This document shows positions 26,401-33,997 of a stretch of 46,699 nucleotides of DNA, piece by piece. A program made the translations under genes and the position numbers. The stretch lies in assembly GCA_020026435.1 (NCBI GenBank), contig JAHHQK010000014.1, positions 1 to 46,699 on the forward strand, in the 5' to 3' direction. Position 1 is the first letter of the stretch. Each line of letters opens with the position of its first letter. This stretch comes from Alistipes sp. Lineage in GTDB: Bacteria; Bacteroidota; Bacteroidia; Bacteroidales; Rikenellaceae. Under the pieces are notes generated by a model, which worked only from the letters and a program-made list of their open reading frames with translations, searched no databases and was not told the DNA's origin.

Positions 26401-27009
26401 GCCCGTCGAGCGGCGGAATCCGCGGATCGTATGCTCGTCGACCTGCTCCAGGCGGGTCTCGGTGGGCTTGTCCCAGCAACCTCCGTTTTCGAGATCGAAG
26501 ATCAGGGCCGCCTCATCCGATTTGGGAAAGGTGTAGCGGTGGAATCCCACACGTTCGGTGGCGGTCATCTCGGCCAGGATGCCGTAGCGCGTCAGCGGCA
26601 CGGAGTAGTAGCCCGGGCGCGCCACCTCACGGCTGCGGTCGGCCTCGGACCATGCGCCCGAGCGGGGATCCTCCTTCACTCCGCGGGCAAAGGTCACCTC
26701 GCCCACGACCGGCATCACCGTGATGTCGAACAGATCGCCGATACCCGTACCGCTGAGGTGCGTGTGCGAGAATCCGATCACCGAGTTATCCGATTGGTGG
26801 TATCCCGAGCACCAGTCCCACTCCTGCGGCAGGCTTGTCGGGCCCAGCTGCACCATGCCGAACGGCACGTTGGCCCCCACAAACACATGACCGTGGCCTC
26901 CCGTGCCGATCAGCGGATCGACACACGAGGTGAGGTGCTCCTCCACCTTGTCACCGCCGCACGACACCATCACGAGGGCCGCCAGCGGCAAGATTGATTT
27001 CCAGTTCAT
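23440..27009 (-). CDS. GH92-GH125 fusion alpha-mannosidase
   Basis: One uninterrupted 1189-residue frame. The signal peptide ends VMVSC (C17), so it is a lipoprotein. Residues 27-745 are a full GH92 domain with E526 in CEGNAWQYTW as general acid and D636 in GNEDVGQMSAWY. The His-Glu pair typical of alpha-1,2 enzymes is replaced (GQESSPD at 575-581), so another linkage, perhaps alpha-1,3, is likely. Residues 755-1175 are a full GH125 domain: TGDIPAMWLRDSGAQVWPY at 805-823, D974 in FRPSDDA and E1147 in FIHESF. Their 173-residue spacing equals that of D220 and E393 in known GH125 alpha-1,6-mannosidases. One polypeptide could thus remove both the alpha-1,3 and alpha-1,6 branch mannoses. It directly abuts the next GH92 gene. 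Confidence 0.93.
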   Translation of the reverse strand: MNWKSILPLAALVMVSCGGDKVEEHLTSCVDPLIGTGGHGHVFVGANVPFGMVQLGPTSLPQEWDWCSGYHQSDNSVIGFSHTHLSGTGIGDLFDITVMPVVGEVTFARGVKEDPRSGAWSEADRSREVARPGYYSVPLTRYGILAEMTATERVGFHRYTFPKSDEAALIFDLENGGCWDKPTETRLEQVDEHTIRGFRRSTGWARDQWVAFVAETSKPIARFELGGTDDRYARLSFSTEEGEQVLLKVALSPVDEEGAAANLKAELEGWDFDAVVRDADRKWEEQLSKVKVSTADETARRIFYTSMYHTMTAPALFCDVNGDYRGADHEIHRGADFKSYTIFSLWDTYRAKMPMMTLVHPERMGDIIRTMLHIYREQGRLPVWHLWGNETDCMVGNPAIPVVADAIVKGIKGFDREEAFEAIRRTAMNPGRGNGLRIKHGFIPCDLFNEAIAYDMEYALADGAAACAARALGLEEDAAYFEKRSHSYRNYFDAATGFMRGRMADGKWREPFNPYSSTHRADDYCEGNAWQYTWLVPHDVKGLAECFGAVGSGTPRENMIRKLDSLFTVSSVIEGQESSPDISGLIGQYAHGNEPSHHILYLYTMLGQPWKTADRVREVLTTLYHDAPDGLSGNEDVGQMSAWYILSSMGIYEVEPASGRYWFGSPLFDRVDLKTDNGLFSIVAENNSAENRYIQRVWLNGKPYTRAWISYEEMMSGGELRFEMGAEPRVWYCADEPEEYADLRPAEEERLFRSEAVEGEITRVCGLLENERLRWMFANCFPNTLDTTVHYREDEEGRPDTYVYTGDIPAMWLRDSGAQVWPYVDLCRGDEPLRKMIAGTILRQFRLICIDPYANAFNDGPTGRGEDVNYPWLPKPQDPWVFERKWEIDSHCYPIRLAYHYWKTTGDDSVLGGEWVEAMRKILHTMREQQRKEGHGDYTFLRITDRQLDTKCCVGRGNPVKPVGLIASAFRPSDDATTFEFLIPSNFMAVNSLRKAAEMLSVVNHEEQLAGECRSLAEEVELALKKYAVVEHPKYGKIYAYEVDGFGSCQLMDDANVPSLLSMPYLGDVDRHDPIYENTRRFVWSEDNPYFWRGPAGEGIGGPHIGVEMIWPMSIMMKAFTSDNDEEIRDCILRLITTDAGQGFIHESFSRHDATRFTRPWFAWQNTLFGELILKLVNEGKVDLLNSIN

Positions 27010-29271
27010 TTATTTGTTCAGGTTTTGAAGTTCAAAAGTCAGTTTTCCTCCCTTGAGCAGTTCTTCGTGCGAGAGGCGGTAGCGTTTCAGCGGACGGCCG
27101 CCCAGCGTCATGCGGCCGATGTAGCGGGCATCGGGCGAGGACTTGCGGCACTCGATGCTGAGCGGTCCGCGGTCCGTCGCGATCTCCACACGGTCGAACA
27201 CCGGAGCGGTCAGCGTATAGTAGGGTTCACCCGGGCAGTCGGGATAGAAACCCATCATCGAAAACACGGCCCAGGCCGACATCGTACCCGTATCGTCATT
27301 GCCGGGGATTCCGTCGGGGCGCGTCGTGAAGTGCTTGTCCAGCAGACGTCTCACCTCGCGTTGCGTGCGCCACTCCTCGCCCCGGAAACGGCTGAAGAGG
27401 TAGGGATAGGCTATGTCGGGTTCGTTGGCCGGGTCGTAGAGTCCCTGGTCGAAGACCATCTGAAGCTTCTCGACGAACCGGCGGCTGCCCCCCATCAGGC
27501 GGACCAGCCCCTCGACATCGTGCGGCACATAGAACGTATAGTTCCAGGCCGATCCTTCGTGGAATCCTGGCACAGGCTCGAAATTCTCGCCCTGGCGGGG
27601 ATCAAACGGCGAGAGGAACTTACCCTCGGGGGTAATCGGACGCAGCGTGCCGACCTCAGGGTCATAGTAGTGTCGGTAGCCCAGCGAACGTTTGCGGAAC
27701 ATCTCGGCCTCGTCGCGGCGGCCCAATTCCGAGGCCAGCAGCGACAGGGCATGATCGGCGGCGTAGTACTCCAGGGCGTGCGACACGGAATTGTCACCCG
27801 AGAGGTCGCCCGAGTAGAATCCCAGCGGGATATACCCCTTCTCGATGTAGGGGTCCACATCGGGACGCATCGGGTTGTGCCGTCCGGGCGTCGTGGCCGA
27901 GCGGAGCATGGCCCGATAGGCCGCCTCGATGTCGAAATCGCGGATGCCCTTCAGATAGCTGTCGACGATGACCGGGATGGCCGGGTCGCCCTCCATCGTG
28001 AAGGTCTCGCGGCCGAACAGTTCCCACTTGGGCAGCCAGCCCCACTCCTTCGACATGTCGACCATCGAGCGAATCATGTCGCTCTGACGTTCGGGATAGA
28101 CCAGCGTCATCAGCTGGTGGAGGTTGCGGTAGGTGTCCCACAGCGAGAAGACCGTATAACGCGTACCCGTCGTGACGCCCACGCCGTCGCCCTCCATGAG
28201 GGGATATTCGCCGTTGACGTCGTTGAGCACTCCGGGGTGGATCAGCGTATGGTACAGAGCCGTATAGAAGACACTCTGCTGCTCTTCGCTGCCGCCCTCC
28301 ACCCTGATGCGGCCCAGATCCTCGTTCCAGCGGCGGCGGGCCTCTTCGGCGATCCTTGCGAAGTCCATGTCGGAGGGCTGCTCGCTTTCGAGATTCAGAC
28401 GGGCGTTCTCGCAGCTCACATACGAGAGGGCCATCCGCACCTCGACCTGCTCGCCCTCGGCAAGACCCTCGAACGAGAAGCGGTAGCCCAGGTCATCGCC
28501 CGCCATCTCGCGGCCGTAGGACGTATAGACCTTATACGCCCCGTCGTGGGGATCCCACTGGGCCTCGACACCCGTTTTGGCGGGCTGGCGTTTCCAGAAT
28601 CCCGCCTTGTCGGGCCGCTTCGAGACCTTCATGACGAAATAGACCGGGAAAACCGCCTGGGCGTTATAGCAGAACGTACCCAGAAGCTTCATGCCCTCGA
28701 TCTCCTGCTCCCCGACCTTGCGGATCCATCCGCCGCTCTCGTTGGTCAGGCCTTCGCCCACGTTCAGCAGGATATGACCCCGACCCGCGGGAAAGGTATA
28801 GCGTTCAACGGAGGTGCGCAGAGTGGCCGTGGCCTCGGCACGGATGCCATACCTGGCCAACGAGAGCGCATAGTAGCCCGGGCGGGCATCCTCCTCCGTG
28901 TAGTCCGATCCGTAGCGGTGGTAATCCACCTCCAGATCGCCCGTTGTGGCCATCGTCAGCAGTGCTCCCGACTCCGGGCAGCCCACTCCGCTGAGCGATC
29001 CGTGGGCAAATCCCGTGAAGAACCGGTTGTGGTACTCGTAGGGGGCCGACCACCAACGGCTGTCCTTGTCGAAGAGATTCTCCCCGGATCCCATCACATT
29101 GAACGGAACCACCGACATCATGCCGTTGGGCAGGACGGCCCCGGGGTTGGTCGCCCCGAAGTTGGTCGTACCCACGAAGAGATTCACCCGATCGGCCGGC
29201 GTCTGAGCCACAATGCTCCCGACCGTCAAAGTCAGGAGCATCGCAGCCGCTATTTTTTTCAAGCGGATCAT
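27010..29271 (-). CDS. GH92 alpha-mannosidase, divergent subgroup
   Basis: A 753-residue exported GH92 enzyme. I chose the start at 29271 because it gives a clean signal peptide (MIRLKKIAAAMLLTLTVGSIVAQ) and overlaps the manA stop by 4 nt (ATGA). E572 in HEGSAWNYTF is the general acid, and D659/D660 in GNDDTGTMSAWAVF form the base region. The segment 51 residues after the acid reads NEPDIAYPYLF, so the alpha-1,2-type His-Glu pair is missing. The opening (VNLFVGTTNFGATNPGAVLPNG) also differs from the other two GH92 proteins. The linkage cleaved is therefore probably different and cannot be named from sequence. Likely periplasmic. Confidence 0.92.
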   Translation of the reverse strand: MIRLKKIAAAMLLTLTVGSIVAQTPADRVNLFVGTTNFGATNPGAVLPNGMMSVVPFNVMGSGENLFDKDSRWWSAPYEYHNRFFTGFAHGSLSGVGCPESGALLTMATTGDLEVDYHRYGSDYTEEDARPGYYALSLARYGIRAEATATLRTSVERYTFPAGRGHILLNVGEGLTNESGGWIRKVGEQEIEGMKLLGTFCYNAQAVFPVYFVMKVSKRPDKAGFWKRQPAKTGVEAQWDPHDGAYKVYTSYGREMAGDDLGYRFSFEGLAEGEQVEVRMALSYVSCENARLNLESEQPSDMDFARIAEEARRRWNEDLGRIRVEGGSEEQQSVFYTALYHTLIHPGVLNDVNGEYPLMEGDGVGVTTGTRYTVFSLWDTYRNLHQLMTLVYPERQSDMIRSMVDMSKEWGWLPKWELFGRETFTMEGDPAIPVIVDSYLKGIRDFDIEAAYRAMLRSATTPGRHNPMRPDVDPYIEKGYIPLGFYSGDLSGDNSVSHALEYYAADHALSLLASELGRRDEAEMFRKRSLGYRHYYDPEVGTLRPITPEGKFLSPFDPRQGENFEPVPGFHEGSAWNYTFYVPHDVEGLVRLMGGSRRFVEKLQMVFDQGLYDPANEPDIAYPYLFSRFRGEEWRTQREVRRLLDKHFTTRPDGIPGNDDTGTMSAWAVFSMMGFYPDCPGEPYYTLTAPVFDRVEIATDRGPLSIECRKSSPDARYIGRMTLGGRPLKRYRLSHEELLKGGKLTFELQNLNK

Positions 29272-30230
29272 AAACGACTGGTCAGCACCTTGAGTTTTCC
29301 CTCGGGGCAAAGCTCCACCCACTCCGTGCAGGCGGAGACAAGCACCGTCTCGCCGCGGCAGATCGTGACTTCGCGGCCCTCACTGTCACGGATCACGCCG
29401 TGGCCCTCCAGACCGATGACGATCAGGAACGAATCATGGGCGCGAACCTCGCAACGCGTCGTACGGTCCAGTTCATAGAGCGATGTGGTGAAATAGGGCG
29501 ACTGCACCAGCTCCACCTCGCAGTTGACGGCCGGGGTGTAGTGCGTGCGGTAGTCGTCCAGCACATCGAAGTTGATGGCGTCCTTGGCCAGTTCGACGTG
29601 CAGTTCACGCTGCTTGCCGTCGGCACCCACACGGCCGTAGTCGTAAATGCGGTACGTCACGTCGGACGTCTGCTGGATCTCGGCCACGAACGTACCCGCA
29701 CCGATGGCGTGGACACGGCCGGCCGGAAGGTAGAACACATTGCCCACCTTCACGCGGTAGTCGGCCAGCACGTCGGTCAGCGTATTGTCGGCCACCCGGG
29801 CGGCATACTCCTCGGGGCTGACCCGCGTCTTAAAGCCCGACAGCAGGTGGGCATTCTCCTCGGCTCCGGCCACATACCACATCTCGGTCTTGCCGTTCTT
29901 GCCGTGGCGTTTGCGGGAGAGCTCATCGTCGGGATGCACCTGGATCGAGAGATCCTGCCGGGCGTCGATGAACTTGATCAGCAGCGGAAACTCCGTGCCG
30001 TGCTGGGCGTAGACCTTCTCACCGACCAGCGCCCCCTTCTTCAGGGCGATCAGATCGGAAAGGGTCATGCCCTTATGCTCGCCGTCGGCCACCACCGACT
30101 CGTTGCCCTTCACGCCGGACAATTCCCAGCTCTCACCGACCTGCTCCTGATCGGACTCCAGATTCTTGTAGGGGACGATCTTCTCGCCGCCCCAAATGGT
30201 TGATTTAAGTATAGGTTCAAATTTATACAT
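29268..30230 (-). CDS. manA: Mannose-6-phosphate isomerase
   Basis: A 320-residue cytoplasmic, zinc-dependent type I isomerase that converts mannose-6-phosphate to fructose-6-phosphate. Zinc ligands are visible: Q97 and H99 in IQVHPDDE, E116 in TEMWYV and H174 in AGRVHAIG. The short form lacks the helical insertion of the E. coli enzyme and resembles the Bacillus-type class. It follows the ROK kinase gene by 6 nt and overlaps the following GH92 gene by 4 nt, so it is firmly within the operon. It provides the exit of PUL-derived mannose into glycolysis. Confidence 0.95.
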   Translation of the reverse strand: MYKFEPILKSTIWGGEKIVPYKNLESDQEQVGESWELSGVKGNESVVADGEHKGMTLSDLIALKKGALVGEKVYAQHGTEFPLLIKFIDARQDLSIQVHPDDELSRKRHGKNGKTEMWYVAGAEENAHLLSGFKTRVSPEEYAARVADNTLTDVLADYRVKVGNVFYLPAGRVHAIGAGTFVAEIQQTSDVTYRIYDYGRVGADGKQRELHVELAKDAINFDVLDDYRTHYTPAVNCEVELVQSPYFTTSLYELDRTTRCEVRAHDSFLIVIGLEGHGVIRDSEGREVTICRGETVLVSACTEWVELCPEGKLKVLTSRL

Positions 30231-30236
30231 GGCTTT

Positions 30237-31343
30237 TTACAAATTTTCAGCATCCAACATAGAAAGTGCAAAGGCATAGGCACCCACCGAGATGGCCTGG
30301 CTGGCACCCAGCTTCGAGATCATGACGCCCACGCGTTTCTGCGGGTCGTAGTTCACCACGCGGTCCGATCCGTAGACCTTCAGCGGGCGTCCCGCTCCGG
30401 AGGCGAAGCGTGCGAACTCCTCGTCGTTGTCCAGATCGTAGACCTCCATCTGCACGCGGTTCAGCTCCTCACCGCCCAGGGTGTGCATCTTCAAGCGCAG
30501 CTCCTTGAGCAGCGACGGCATGATCCACTTGCGGGCGGCCGTGATGCCGCCGCCGATGACGATCAGACCGTCGATCAGCGTCACGGCCGTAGCCATGGCG
30601 TCACCGGCCACCTCGCCCAGTTCGGCAAAGGCACTGCGGGCGGCTTCCACATCGCCCTCGCGCTGACCGTCGGCGATCTCGCAGATCTCCTTCGGCTCAA
30701 ATTTATGGTTCACGTCGCCCGACTTCTCGGCATAGACGCGTTTGATGGCACGCACGGCCACACCCTCCTCGACGATGACCTCGGGAAATTTCTTGTGGCG
30801 CAGGCAGAAGGTCTCCACGCAGGAGTTGTCGCCGCGGTTGAGGCGGTTGCCGACCACCACGCCGATGCCGAATCCCGTACCGAAGGTGTAACCCACCAGG
30901 TTTTTGTAGCGCTTGGCACTTCCGGCCTCCTCCAGACGGGCGTTCACCTCGGGCAGCACACCGCCCAGGGCCTCGCCATAAGCGAACAGGTCGCCGTCGT
31001 TGTTGATGAACACCGGGATTCCGAACTTATCCTCCAGGAAGGGACCCAAAGCCACGCCGTCGCGGAACGAGGGGAAGTTGGGCAGATAGCCGCCGATGAT
31101 TCCGTGGGGATAGTCGGCCGGACCGGGGAAGGCGAAGCTGATGGCCACGGGTTGCTCCTCCAGACGGTCGATCACCATCTGAAAGCCGTCGACCATCGTC
31201 TTCAGACATTTGTCCAAATCGTCCGACGCCGAGGGCAGGGTGATCGGGTCGAGGATGAAGCGGTTGCCGCGCATGGCGCTGAATACCAGATTCGTTCCTC
31301 CTGCATCGAGTGTAATGACCACTCGCTTATCGTTTCTGTACAT
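30237..31343 (-). CDS. ROK family sugar kinase
   Basis: A 368-residue cytoplasmic kinase. The phosphate loop TLDAGGTNLVFSA is at residues 11-23, the catalytic Asp is in INNDGD (D116) and GYTFGTGFGIGVVVG at 151-165 is the second nucleotide/sugar motif. The zinc-binding cysteine cluster of standard ROK proteins (CxCGxxGCxE) is absent; its place holds SCVETFCLRHKKFP. No helix-turn-helix precedes the kinase domain, so it is an enzyme and not a NagC-type regulator. Next to manA it most likely phosphorylates free mannose. N-acetylglucosamine released by the GH130 enzyme is the alternative substrate. Confidence 0.87.
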   Translation of the reverse strand: MYRNDKRVVITLDAGGTNLVFSAMRGNRFILDPITLPSASDDLDKCLKTMVDGFQMVIDRLEEQPVAISFAFPGPADYPHGIIGGYLPNFPSFRDGVALGPFLEDKFGIPVFINNDGDLFAYGEALGGVLPEVNARLEEAGSAKRYKNLVGYTFGTGFGIGVVVGNRLNRGDNSCVETFCLRHKKFPEVIVEEGVAVRAIKRVYAEKSGDVNHKFEPKEICEIADGQREGDVEAARSAFAELGEVAGDAMATAVTLIDGLIVIGGGITAARKWIMPSLLKELRLKMHTLGGEELNRVQMEVYDLDNDEEFARFASGAGRPLKVYGSDRVVNYDPQKRVGVMISKLGASQAISVGAYAFALSMLDAENL

Positions 31344-31371
31344 AGTAGTTTTAAGTTTTATTTTATCCGCT

Positions 31372-31403
31372 CAAGGGGGTAGGATCTCAACCCCACCCCC
31401 TTG
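31372..31403 (-). other. Intercistronic stem-loop between GH130 and ROK genes
   Basis: CAAGGGGGT and ACCCCCTTG form a perfect 9-bp GC-rich stem with a 14-nt loop in the transcript, 12 nt after the GH130 stop codon. There is no T-tract, so it is more likely a stability or processing element than a terminator. Confidence 0.45.
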
Positions 31404-31418
31404 TCTTCGGATTGGTAA

Positions 31419-32426
31419 TTACAAGATACTGTTTTTCTTGGTGAACTCCACGATCTCGGGAATATAGCCGAAGGCCAGTCCCGTCACCGTATCGGCGCAT
31501 CCGTAGTAGACGGCCACACGTCCCGTCTCCGGGTCGTGGAGCGAGGCGCAGGGGAAAGTCACGTTAGGCACATCGCCCATGCACTCGTACTGCTCGCGCG
31601 GCGAGATCAGATACGGACCACTGCGGGCCGTGACCTTCCACGGCTCATCCAGATCCAACAAGGCCGAACCGAAGGCATAGACATAGCCGTTGCACGAACG
31701 CAGCACGCCGTGGTAGAACAGCAGCCAACCCTCGCTCGTCTCGATCGGCACGGGACCCGCACCGATCTTCATGCACTGCCAGGCACTCTGCTCGAAGGCC
31801 GCGGGCGACATCACGTGGCGGTGGTGGCCCCAGTACTCCAGGTCGGGCGACTCCGAGTAGAAAATATCGCCGAAGGGCGTATGGCCCGTATCGCTCGGAC
31901 GCGACAACATGGCGAACTTGCCGTTGATCTTACGCGGAAACATCACTCCGTTTCGGTTATAGGGCAGAAAGGCGTTCTCCAGCTGGTAGAAAGTCTCGAA
32001 ATCATCGGTCCAGGCCACTCCGATCGTCGGGCCGTGGTAGCCGTTGCACCACGTCACATAGTATTTGTCCTCGATCCTGGCCACACGGGGATCATAGCCA
32101 TAGACCCACTCCCCCACTTCGGGATCGGCTCCCTCCAGGTGGAAATCCCGCTCGTCGATGTCCCAGTGGATGCCGTCCACCGAGAATCCCGCGTGGATTC
32201 TCATGCGGCGGTTGGTGTCGTCGCAACGGAACACTCCGGCGTAGTTATACTTGCCCTTCTTGAAGGGAACGACCGCCGAATTGAAGATGCTGTTCGACGT
32301 CGACAGCAGATCGCGCGGGATGATCGGATTGGCCGAATAACGCCACATCACCTCTTTCGAACCCTCGGGACGATCCTCCCACGGCATATCGGGCAGATTG
32401 ATGCCCTCGATTTTCAGTTCACTCAT
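31419..32426 (-). CDS. GH130 mannoside phosphorylase
   Basis: A 335-residue enzyme without a signal peptide, so cytoplasmic. It has the five-bladed propeller features of GH130: FNSAVVPFKKGKYNYAGVFR, YGYDPRVARIEDKYYVTW with D112 as the proton donor, and GPVPIETSEGWLLFYHGV. Length and the lack of long N-terminal helices fit the subfamily acting on Man-beta-1,4-GlcNAc. The expected reaction is phosphorolysis to mannose-1-phosphate and GlcNAc, removing the core beta-mannose of N-glycans without ATP. The upstream MFS gene ends 48 nt before it. No GH2 beta-mannosidase occurs in the locus, which fits this role. Confidence 0.9.
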   Translation of the reverse strand: MSELKIEGINLPDMPWEDRPEGSKEVMWRYSANPIIPRDLLSTSNSIFNSAVVPFKKGKYNYAGVFRCDDTNRRMRIHAGFSVDGIHWDIDERDFHLEGADPEVGEWVYGYDPRVARIEDKYYVTWCNGYHGPTIGVAWTDDFETFYQLENAFLPYNRNGVMFPRKINGKFAMLSRPSDTGHTPFGDIFYSESPDLEYWGHHRHVMSPAAFEQSAWQCMKIGAGPVPIETSEGWLLFYHGVLRSCNGYVYAFGSALLDLDEPWKVTARSGPYLISPREQYECMGDVPNVTFPCASLHDPETGRVAVYYGCADTVTGLAFGYIPEIVEFTKKNSIL

Positions 32427-32474
32427 AAGATTTTATTTTTATCGGTTATTGGTCATAAAAAAACGCCCGTCCGC

Positions 32475-33788
32475 CTATTTTCGTGCGGGGAGCTGCTCCT
32501 CGTGGGTAAACGGCACGAACCACGTCACCAGGAACGCCGGCAGGGTGAACACCATCACCCACAGGAAGAAGCTCTCGTAGCCCAACATATCGCTCAGGAA
32601 GCCCGACACGGCACCCGTCACCATCACCGAGAGGTTCATGATACCCGAGGCGAAGGCGTAGTGGGCCATCTGGTGACGGCCGGGGGCGACCTGCTGCATC
32701 ATGAAGAGCGTCAGCCCCACGAATCCGAAACCGTAACCAAAGTATTCCAGCACGATGCCGCCGCCGATCAGCCACAGGCTCTGGGGCTGGAAGGCCGCCA
32801 GAACGGCATAGACCGCAAACGGGATATTGAAGATGCAGCAAAGCGTAAAGAGCGTGCGTTTCAGTCCGCAGTGAGCGATATGGTATCCCGCCATGATCGA
32901 ACCCACGAGAAAGGCACCTGCGCCGAACGATCCGTAGTAGAGACCGATCTGCTGGTCGCTCAGCCCCAAGCCGCCCGAAGCGATGTCGGCCTTGAGGAAA
33001 AGCGGCACGATCTTCATCACGAAACCCTCGCCCAGGCGGTAGAGAATGATGAACGAGATATAGAACCCAATATGTTTCTTTTGGAAAAAGTCGATGATGA
33101 CCTCCCACAGCGAACTCAGGCCCTCCCTGAGCGAATGGCTGCCCGCAACACGGCCTCCCGAAGGCAGGCAACGCAGGTGATAGAAGCCCAAAAGCATCAG
33201 TCCAACACAGGGGATGGCCATGCCCACGGTCCACGCCTCGATGTAGCCCTCAAGCGACGCCGCGGCCGAGGGGTTTTCGCCCGCAAAACGGGTGTGAAGC
33301 CATCCGGCCGACCAGACCAGTCCGCCCGTGGCGAAGAGCTTGGCCAGATTATAGAATGCGCCCTGCCAGCCGATGTATTTGGCCTGGTCCGTGGCGTCGA
33401 GTTCCGACATATAGATGCCGTCGGCGGCAATATCGTGAGTCGCACCACTGAAGGCCACCACGGCAAAGAGAGCCACCCCCACGGCAAACGCCTGGGGCAG
33501 ATGGAGCGCCAGAGCCATCAGTCCGAACATCAGTCCGCTGACAAGCTGGGTGATGACGACAAAGAATTTCTTGGTTTTGAAGATTTCGAGAAACGGACTC
33601 CACAAAAATTTGATCGTCCACGGCCACATGATCAGCGAAGTCCAAAATGCGATCTGCGAATCGGCAATTCCCAGATCCTTAAACATGACGACCGACACCA
33701 TATTCAACACGACGAAGGGCAATCCCATGGCAAAATACAACGACGGAACCCACTTCAGGGGAGATATGCGATGATGGTTTTCAGACAT
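32475..33788 (-). CDS. AmpG-like MFS transporter
   Basis: A 437-residue inner-membrane protein with about 12 membrane segments. The start at 33788 (MSENHHRISPLKWVPSLYFAMGLP) lies just after the promoter at 33816-33846, which excludes a longer frame starting at 33983. The segment FSGATHDIAADGIYMSELDATDQAKYIGWQGAFYN resembles the conserved region of AmpG permeases, which import GlcNAc-containing muropeptide disaccharides. The next gene encodes GH130. Together this suggests import of Man-beta-1,4-GlcNAc; the substrate is inferred from context. It is the first gene of the second PUL transcript. Confidence 0.85.
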   Translation of the reverse strand: MSENHHRISPLKWVPSLYFAMGLPFVVLNMVSVVMFKDLGIADSQIAFWTSLIMWPWTIKFLWSPFLEIFKTKKFFVVITQLVSGLMFGLMALALHLPQAFAVGVALFAVVAFSGATHDIAADGIYMSELDATDQAKYIGWQGAFYNLAKLFATGGLVWSAGWLHTRFAGENPSAAASLEGYIEAWTVGMAIPCVGLMLLGFYHLRCLPSGGRVAGSHSLREGLSSLWEVIIDFFQKKHIGFYISFIILYRLGEGFVMKIVPLFLKADIASGGLGLSDQQIGLYYGSFGAGAFLVGSIMAGYHIAHCGLKRTLFTLCCIFNIPFAVYAVLAAFQPQSLWLIGGGIVLEYFGYGFGFVGLTLFMMQQVAPGRHQMAHYAFASGIMNLSVMVTGAVSGFLSDMLGYESFFLWVMVFTLPAFLVTWFVPFTHEEQLPARK

Positions 33789-33815
33789 TGGTTCTTCAGG
33801 TTGGTTAATTGCGAA

Positions 33816-33846
33816 CAAAATTAATAAACTTTGGCCAAAGTTCAAT
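33816..33846 (-). promoter_or_regulatory. Promoter of the catabolic unit with a palindromic operator candidate
   Basis: On the minus strand TAATTTTG (33816-33823) is a perfect -7 element, and ATTG (33843-33846) is a three-of-four match to -33 at 19 nt. The spacer contains the perfect 16-bp palindrome AACTTTGGCCAAAGTT at 33827-33842. A dimeric regulator bound there would block or remodel the promoter. Confidence 0.6.
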
Positions 33847-33916
33847 CCAAAACTCAGGATCAAAGTATCAAAAAATCGACTTCCAGACAAAGATTTCCCC
33901 CGCCCCGAAAAGTCCG

Positions 33917-33963
33917 AAAAAAAACCGTGCAGCCGGCGGGTCTTGCGGCTCGCAGCTGCACGG
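33917..33963 (-). terminator. Terminator inside the PUL
   Basis: On the minus strand CCGTGCAGC (33955-33963) pairs with GCTGCACGG (33925-33933), a perfect 9-bp stem with a loop that can pair further, followed by TTTTTTTT. It lies 34 nt after the BACON-protein gene and ends the susCD transcript. Confidence 0.85.
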
Positions 33964-33997
33964 TCGTAACAACATCTATTCAACTGTTTTCAAGGGA

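Noticed and set aside
23440..27009. Frameshift or assembly error joining GH92 and GH125 genes
   Set aside because: The frame is continuous through the linker (about residues 730-755), with no in-frame stop, and both domains are complete with correct spacing. An error cannot be excluded without reads.
30237..31343. ROK protein as a NagC-type repressor that binds the 33.8-kb palindrome
   Set aside because: There is no N-terminal helix-turn-helix; the protein begins directly with the ATP-binding DAGGTN motif.
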